DNA of 8,679 bases from the NCBI GenBank assembly GCA_050288425.1, contig JBNKDU010000098.1, forward strand, positions 1 to 8,679. The letters run 5' to 3'. How positions within the stretch are numbered: position 1 is the first letter of the stretch; the number at the start of each line of letters is the position of its first letter. This document shows, in pieces, positions 5,747 to 8,679 of this stretch. A program made the position numbers and the translations under genes. The DNA is from JARRKU01 sp050288425 (GTDB lineage Bacteria; Desulfobacterota; Desulfobacteria; Desulfobacterales; Desulfosarcinaceae). A model generated the notes under the pieces. That model saw only the letters and a program-made list of their open reading frames with translations, had not been told where the DNA came from and searched no databases.

Positions 5747-8275
5747 ATGGTTTGGAATCTGCTGACCCGTATGTTCGGAAGTAAAGGTGAGCGTGAATTA
5801 AAACAATTGCGGCCCCTCGTCGAGGCCACCAATGCGCTGGAGCCCAGAATCCAGGCCATGACGGACGATGAACTCAAGGGGCAGACCGCCAGATTCAAGC
5901 AGGCGCTGGAGCAGGGGGCGGAGTTGGATGACCTGCTGCCCGAGGCCTTCGCCACAGTACGGGAAGCATCGGTGCGCACGCTGAAGATGCGCCATTTCGA
6001 CGTGCAGCTCATCGGCGGAATCGTCCTGCACCGCGGCCGCATCGCCGAAATGAAGACCGGTGAGGGCAAGACCCTCGTGGCCACCCTGCCGGCTTACCTG
6101 AACGCGTTGACCGGCCGGGGAGTCCACGTGGTTACCGTAAATGACTACCTGGCCACCCGCGATACCGAGTGGATGGGCCAGATCTACCAATTTCTGGGAA
6201 TGTCGGTGGGGACCATCAAACACGGCATGGACGATACCCAGCGGTTGCAGGCTTACGGGTCGGACATCACCTACGGCACCAATAACGAATACGGCTTCGA
6301 TTACCTGCGAGACAACATGAAATTCGACGCCGAAAGCCTGGTCCAGAAAGACCTGCACTACGCCATCGTAGACGAAGTGGACAGCATCCTGGTGGACGAG
6401 GCCCGGACGCCGCTGATCATTTCCGGCCCGGCGGAAAAATCGACCCACCTCTACTACGACGCCGACAAGATCCCACCGGGCCTCAAGGAGGAAGTCCATT
6501 ACGTCCGGGACGAGAAGGCCCGTACGGTGGCCTTGACCGAGGAGGGCGTGGCCGCCGCCGAAAAGATACTCAACACGGACAACCTTTACGATCCGCGCAA
6601 CATCGAACTGCTGCACCATGTGAACCAGGCCCTCAAGGCCCACACCTTGTTCAAGCGCGATGTGGACTACATCGTCAAGGAAGGCCAGGTGATCATCGTG
6701 GACGAGTTCACCGGCCGGCTGATGCCCGGCCGGCGCTACAGCGACGGTCTGCACCAGGCCCTGGAGGCCAAAGAAAGCGTCAAGATCGAAAACGAGAACC
6801 AGACCCTGGCCACCATCACGTTTCAGAATTACTTCCGGATGTACGACAAGCTCTCCGGGATGACCGGTACCGCCGACACCGAGGCAGCTGAATTCAAGAA
6901 GATCTACAACCTGGATGTCTCCGTGATCCCCACCAACATGCCCATGATCCGAAAAGACCATTCGGATGTCATCTATCGCACCACCCGGGAAAAATACGAG
7001 GCGGTACTCGATGAGATCGAGATGCTGCACGAAAAAGGACAACCGGTGCTGGTGGGAACCATTTCCATCGATGTATCCGAGCAGTTGGCCCAGAAGCTGA
7101 AAAAGCGCAAGATCAATCACGCTGTGCTCAACGCCAAGAACCATGAAGCCGAGGCCGAAATCATCAGCATGGCCGGCCAGAAAGGGGCGGTGACCATCTC
7201 CACCAACATGGCCGGCCGCGGCACCGATATCAAGCTGGGCGAAGGCGTCACCGAACTGGGCGGCCTGCACATCCTGGGGACCGAGCGCCATGAAAGCCGG
7301 CGCATCGACAACCAGCTGCGCGGACGATCGGGACGCCAGGGCGATCCGGGATCCTCGCGATTTTTCCTCTCACTGGACGACGATCTGCTACGCATATTCG
7401 GCGGTGAACGGATCAGCAACATCATGTCCCGCCTGGGCATGGAAGAGGGAGAACCCATCGAGCACAACCTGATCAGCCGGGCCATCGAAAACGCCCAATC
7501 CAAGGTGGAAGGCCACAACTTCGATATCCGCAAGCACCTGCTGGAATACGACGACGTGATGAACCAGCAGCGCGAAGTGATCTATGCCCAGCGCCGGGAA
7601 CTGCTGCTGGGCGAGGATGTCCACGAAACCATCACGGAGATGATCCAGTCCAAGCTCGAGGCCATTGCCGCCGATTTCGCCGACGAACGGTCGCTGCCCG
7701 AAGATTGGGACTTCAAGGGACTGTCGGATGCCGTGTTCAAACAATTCAACTATCGACCGGCCCAATTCGATGCGGACACCCTCGACGGCCTGAACGAGGA
7801 CGGCCTGGCCCAGGAACTCATCGATCAGACCATGGCCGTGTATGCGGAGCGCGAAAAACGGCTGAGCCCCGATGTCCTGCGACACCTGGAACGGGTGGTG
7901 ATGCTGCAGACCGTCGACAACCTGTGGAAGGATCACCTGCTGAGCATGGACCACCTGAAGGAAGGCATCGGGCTCAGGGGCTACGCCCAGCAGGACCCAC
8001 TGCTGGTTTATAAAAAGGAAGGGTTCGATCTCTTCAACGGCCTCATCGAACGGATCCAGGAAGAGACCCTGGCCATCCTCTTCCGGGTTGAACTGGCCGA
8101 ACCCCGGGCCGTGGACGAACTGCAGCAGAGCCAGGACCAGGAGTTGATCTACTCCGGCGGAGAGGCCCAGCCCGCTAAAAAGAAACCCCAACGCCGCACC
8201 CAGAAAAAAGTCGGTCGCAACGACCCGTGCACTTGCGGCAGCGGCAAGAAGTACAAGAAGTGTTGTGGACGTTAG
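5747..8275 (+). CDS. secA: Protein translocase subunit SecA
   Basis: This 842-residue ATPase motor drives unfolded preproteins through the SecYEG channel at the inner membrane. The N-terminal MVWNLLTRMFGSKGERELKQL is typical. NBD1 holds Walker A MKTGEGKT (102-109, Lys108) and Walker B VDEVD (208-212). The preprotein cross-linking domain spans about 225-365. GMTGTADTEAAEF (371-383) leads into NBD2 with TNMAGRGTDIKLG (486-498) and the arginine-finger helicase motif NQLRGRSGRQGDPG (522-535). The helical scaffold shows HLLEYDDVMNQQR (597-609), and the later helical part carries LWKDHLLSMDHL (726-737) and GYAQQDPL. A basic linker leads to the C-terminal zinc motif with Cys828, Cys830, Cys839 and Cys840 (C-x-C-x8-C-C), used for SecB and lipid contact. 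All parts are intact. AAGGAG at 5731-5736 lies ten bases before the ATG. It has its own promoter and a structured leader. Confidence 0.98.
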   Translation: MVWNLLTRMFGSKGERELKQLRPLVEATNALEPRIQAMTDDELKGQTARFKQALEQGAELDDLLPEAFATVREASVRTLKMRHFDVQLIGGIVLHRGRIAEMKTGEGKTLVATLPAYLNALTGRGVHVVTVNDYLATRDTEWMGQIYQFLGMSVGTIKHGMDDTQRLQAYGSDITYGTNNEYGFDYLRDNMKFDAESLVQKDLHYAIVDEVDSILVDEARTPLIISGPAEKSTHLYYDADKIPPGLKEEVHYVRDEKARTVALTEEGVAAAEKILNTDNLYDPRNIELLHHVNQALKAHTLFKRDVDYIVKEGQVIIVDEFTGRLMPGRRYSDGLHQALEAKESVKIENENQTLATITFQNYFRMYDKLSGMTGTADTEAAEFKKIYNLDVSVIPTNMPMIRKDHSDVIYRTTREKYEAVLDEIEMLHEKGQPVLVGTISIDVSEQLAQKLKKRKINHAVLNAKNHEAEAEIISMAGQKGAVTISTNMAGRGTDIKLGEGVTELGGLHILGTERHESRRIDNQLRGRSGRQGDPGSSRFFLSLDDDLLRIFGGERISNIMSRLGMEEGEPIEHNLISRAIENAQSKVEGHNFDIRKHLLEYDDVMNQQREVIYAQRRELLLGEDVHETITEMIQSKLEAIAADFADERSLPEDWDFKGLSDAVFKQFNYRPAQFDADTLDGLNEDGLAQELIDQTMAVYAEREKRLSPDVLRHLERVVMLQTVDNLWKDHLLSMDHLKEGIGLRGYAQQDPLLVYKKEGFDLFNGLIERIQEETLAILFRVELAEPRAVDELQQSQDQELIYSGGEAQPAKKKPQRRTQKKVGRNDPCTCGSGKKYKKCCGR

Positions 8276-8303
8276 GATAAGTGAAAACAGAAGTAAAAAC
8301 AGC

Positions 8304-8346
8304 AGTGACTACAGTGACTATAGTGAACTATAGTGATCTATAGTGG
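8304..8346. repeat. Decamer array, cluster A (AGTGA..CTAT units, forward)
   Basis: Four successive units of 9, 9, 10 and 10 bases, consensus AGTGA(A/T)CTAT with the extra base absent from the first two, are followed by AGTGG. Each junction makes a CTATAG or close variant, itself a palindrome. The array begins 28 bases after the secA stop codon. Confidence 0.85.
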
Positions 8347-8400
8347 TGGAATTCTGCCTATTTTATAGCTGTGGCTCGTCGGAATTATCAAAATCAACGA

Positions 8401-8429
8401 TCAGCGCGAAGCGCGTACCAGAACTATAG
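8401..8429. repeat. 29-bp direct repeat with CGCG hairpin, copy 1
   Basis: The segment starts TCAGCGCGAAGCGCGT and ends CCAGAACTATAG. It recurs at 8473-8501 with one mismatch in 29 bases. GCGC-GAA-GCGC (or CGCG-AAG-CGCG) can form a tight hairpin like those of REP sequences. The two copies are 72 bases apart, start to start, and each leads directly into an inverted decamer cluster, so the unit is a 72-bp module. Confidence 0.85.
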
Positions 8430-8456
8430 CTCACTGTAGCTCACTATAGTTCACTC
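8422..8456. repeat. Decamer array, cluster B (inverted)
   Basis: Three units of the form ACTATAG(C/T)TC, ending TTCACTC, read as the reverse complement of cluster A. TCACTATAGTTCACT at 8441-8455 is the exact reverse complement of AGTGAACTATAGTGA at 8322-8336 in cluster A, so the two clusters could pair around an interval of about 104 bases. Confidence 0.8.
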
Positions 8457-8472
8457 GAAACTAACACGGAGG

Positions 8473-8501
8473 TCAGCGCGAAGCGCGTTCCAGAACTATA
8501 G
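8473..8501. repeat. 29-bp direct repeat with CGCG hairpin, copy 2
   Basis: This matches 8401-8429 except for A to T at position 8489. It begins the second 72-bp module and leads into decamer cluster C. Confidence 0.85.
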
Positions 8502-8537
8502 ATCACTATAGATCACTCTAGTCACTATAGATCACTA
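8495..8537. repeat. Decamer array, cluster C (inverted)
   Basis: Four units with consensus CTATAGATCA, one of them CTCTAGTCA (nine bases), run in the same orientation as cluster B. The array ends 13 bases before the ATG of the four-helix-bundle gene and therefore occupies the place of its promoter and leader. Confidence 0.82.
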
Positions 8538-8550
8538 AAATTGCCTTATC

Positions 8551-8679
8551 ATGGACAACAAAGAATTTGGCCGCCGGCTTGAAAGCAGAACGCTACAATT
8601 TGCCGTTCAAATTATTAAATTATCGGGCAAGCTACCCAAGGAGCCGGAAGGTCGTGTCATTCGTAACCAGATAACAAAG
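8551..8679 (+). CDS. Four-helix-bundle protein, S23/Avd-like (5' part, cut by window end)
   Basis: The first 43 codons are present and stay open to the last base. The product starts MDNKEFGRRLESRTLQFAVQ and continues through IIKLSGKLPKEPEGRVIRNQ to ITK. This closely follows the known opening of the four-helix-bundle family that includes the protein encoded in 23S rRNA intervening sequences and the Avd accessory protein of diversity-generating retroelements: an 'R...(F)A..II.L...LP' first helix, then 'G..I..Q(I/L)' before the usual '(R/K)(A/S)xxS(V/I)xANxxEA' segment, which would lie beyond the window. Most stand-alone members have no known function. No Shine-Dalgarno is seen before ATG 8551 (TTGCCTTATC precedes it), and the upstream DNA is repeat array instead of a normal promoter. 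Both the family and the repeats suggest laterally acquired or mobile DNA. Confidence 0.85.
   Translation, partial: MDNKEFGRRLESRTLQFAVQIIKLSGKLPKEPEGRVIRNQITK

Noticed and set aside
5798..7291. A 497-codon open frame on the minus strand across secA
   Set aside because: It lies fully antisense to secA NBD1/NBD2 motifs; its composition and lack of motifs mark it as a shadow of secA codon use.
8304..8537. CRISPR array
   Set aside because: Units are only 9-10 bases, directly abutting with no spacers, and they change orientation between clusters; no cas gene is present.

Overview
The window is a stretch of bacterial chromosome, about 55-60% GC by eye, with all genes on the + strand. The gene order is: 3' end of holA (DNA polymerase III delta), pyk (pyruvate kinase), argC, folD, a membrane-anchored M23 (LytM) peptidase, secA, and the 5' end of a four-helix-bundle (S23/Avd-like) gene cut by the window edge. 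Protein style, Shine-Dalgarno sites and the promoter type suggest a Desulfobacterota (former Deltaproteobacteria) genome, perhaps Desulfosarcina-like. That placement is inference from general resemblance, not a search result.

Region 1-1694 holds the holA tail and pyk. Region 1694-3060 holds argC, bracketed by two copies of a 112-bp palindromic element. The 29-bp arms of the two copies are identical, while their 54-bp cores have equal length but no clear similarity. The element supplies the last base of the stop codon of both pyk and argC. A third, solitary and diverged arm lies just before the folD promoter. Region 3061-4146 is folD with its promoter. Region 4147-5309 is a hairpin, a strong promoter and the M23 peptidase gene. 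Region 5310-5746 is a 437-bp gap containing a 158-bp near-palindrome, a second foldable segment, a promoter and a structured secA leader with a possible 12-codon leader ORF. Region 5747-8275 is secA. Region 8276-8550 is an unusual array of 9-10-bp CTATAG-centred units in inverted clusters plus a directly repeated REP-like module, leading into the four-helix-bundle gene.

The five complete genes are housekeeping functions: glycolysis, arginine synthesis, one-carbon metabolism, envelope maintenance and protein export. They do not form one pathway. Three promoters (folD, M23, secA) share the same architecture, a TTGAxx -35, a 17-bp spacer and a TAGGTT/TAGGTG -10, so these genes are probably separate transcription units. 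The novelty lies in the intergenic DNA: at least three different repeat families and a possible secA leader regulator. No transposase or other recombinase gene is visible, so any mobility must be supplied from elsewhere in the genome.
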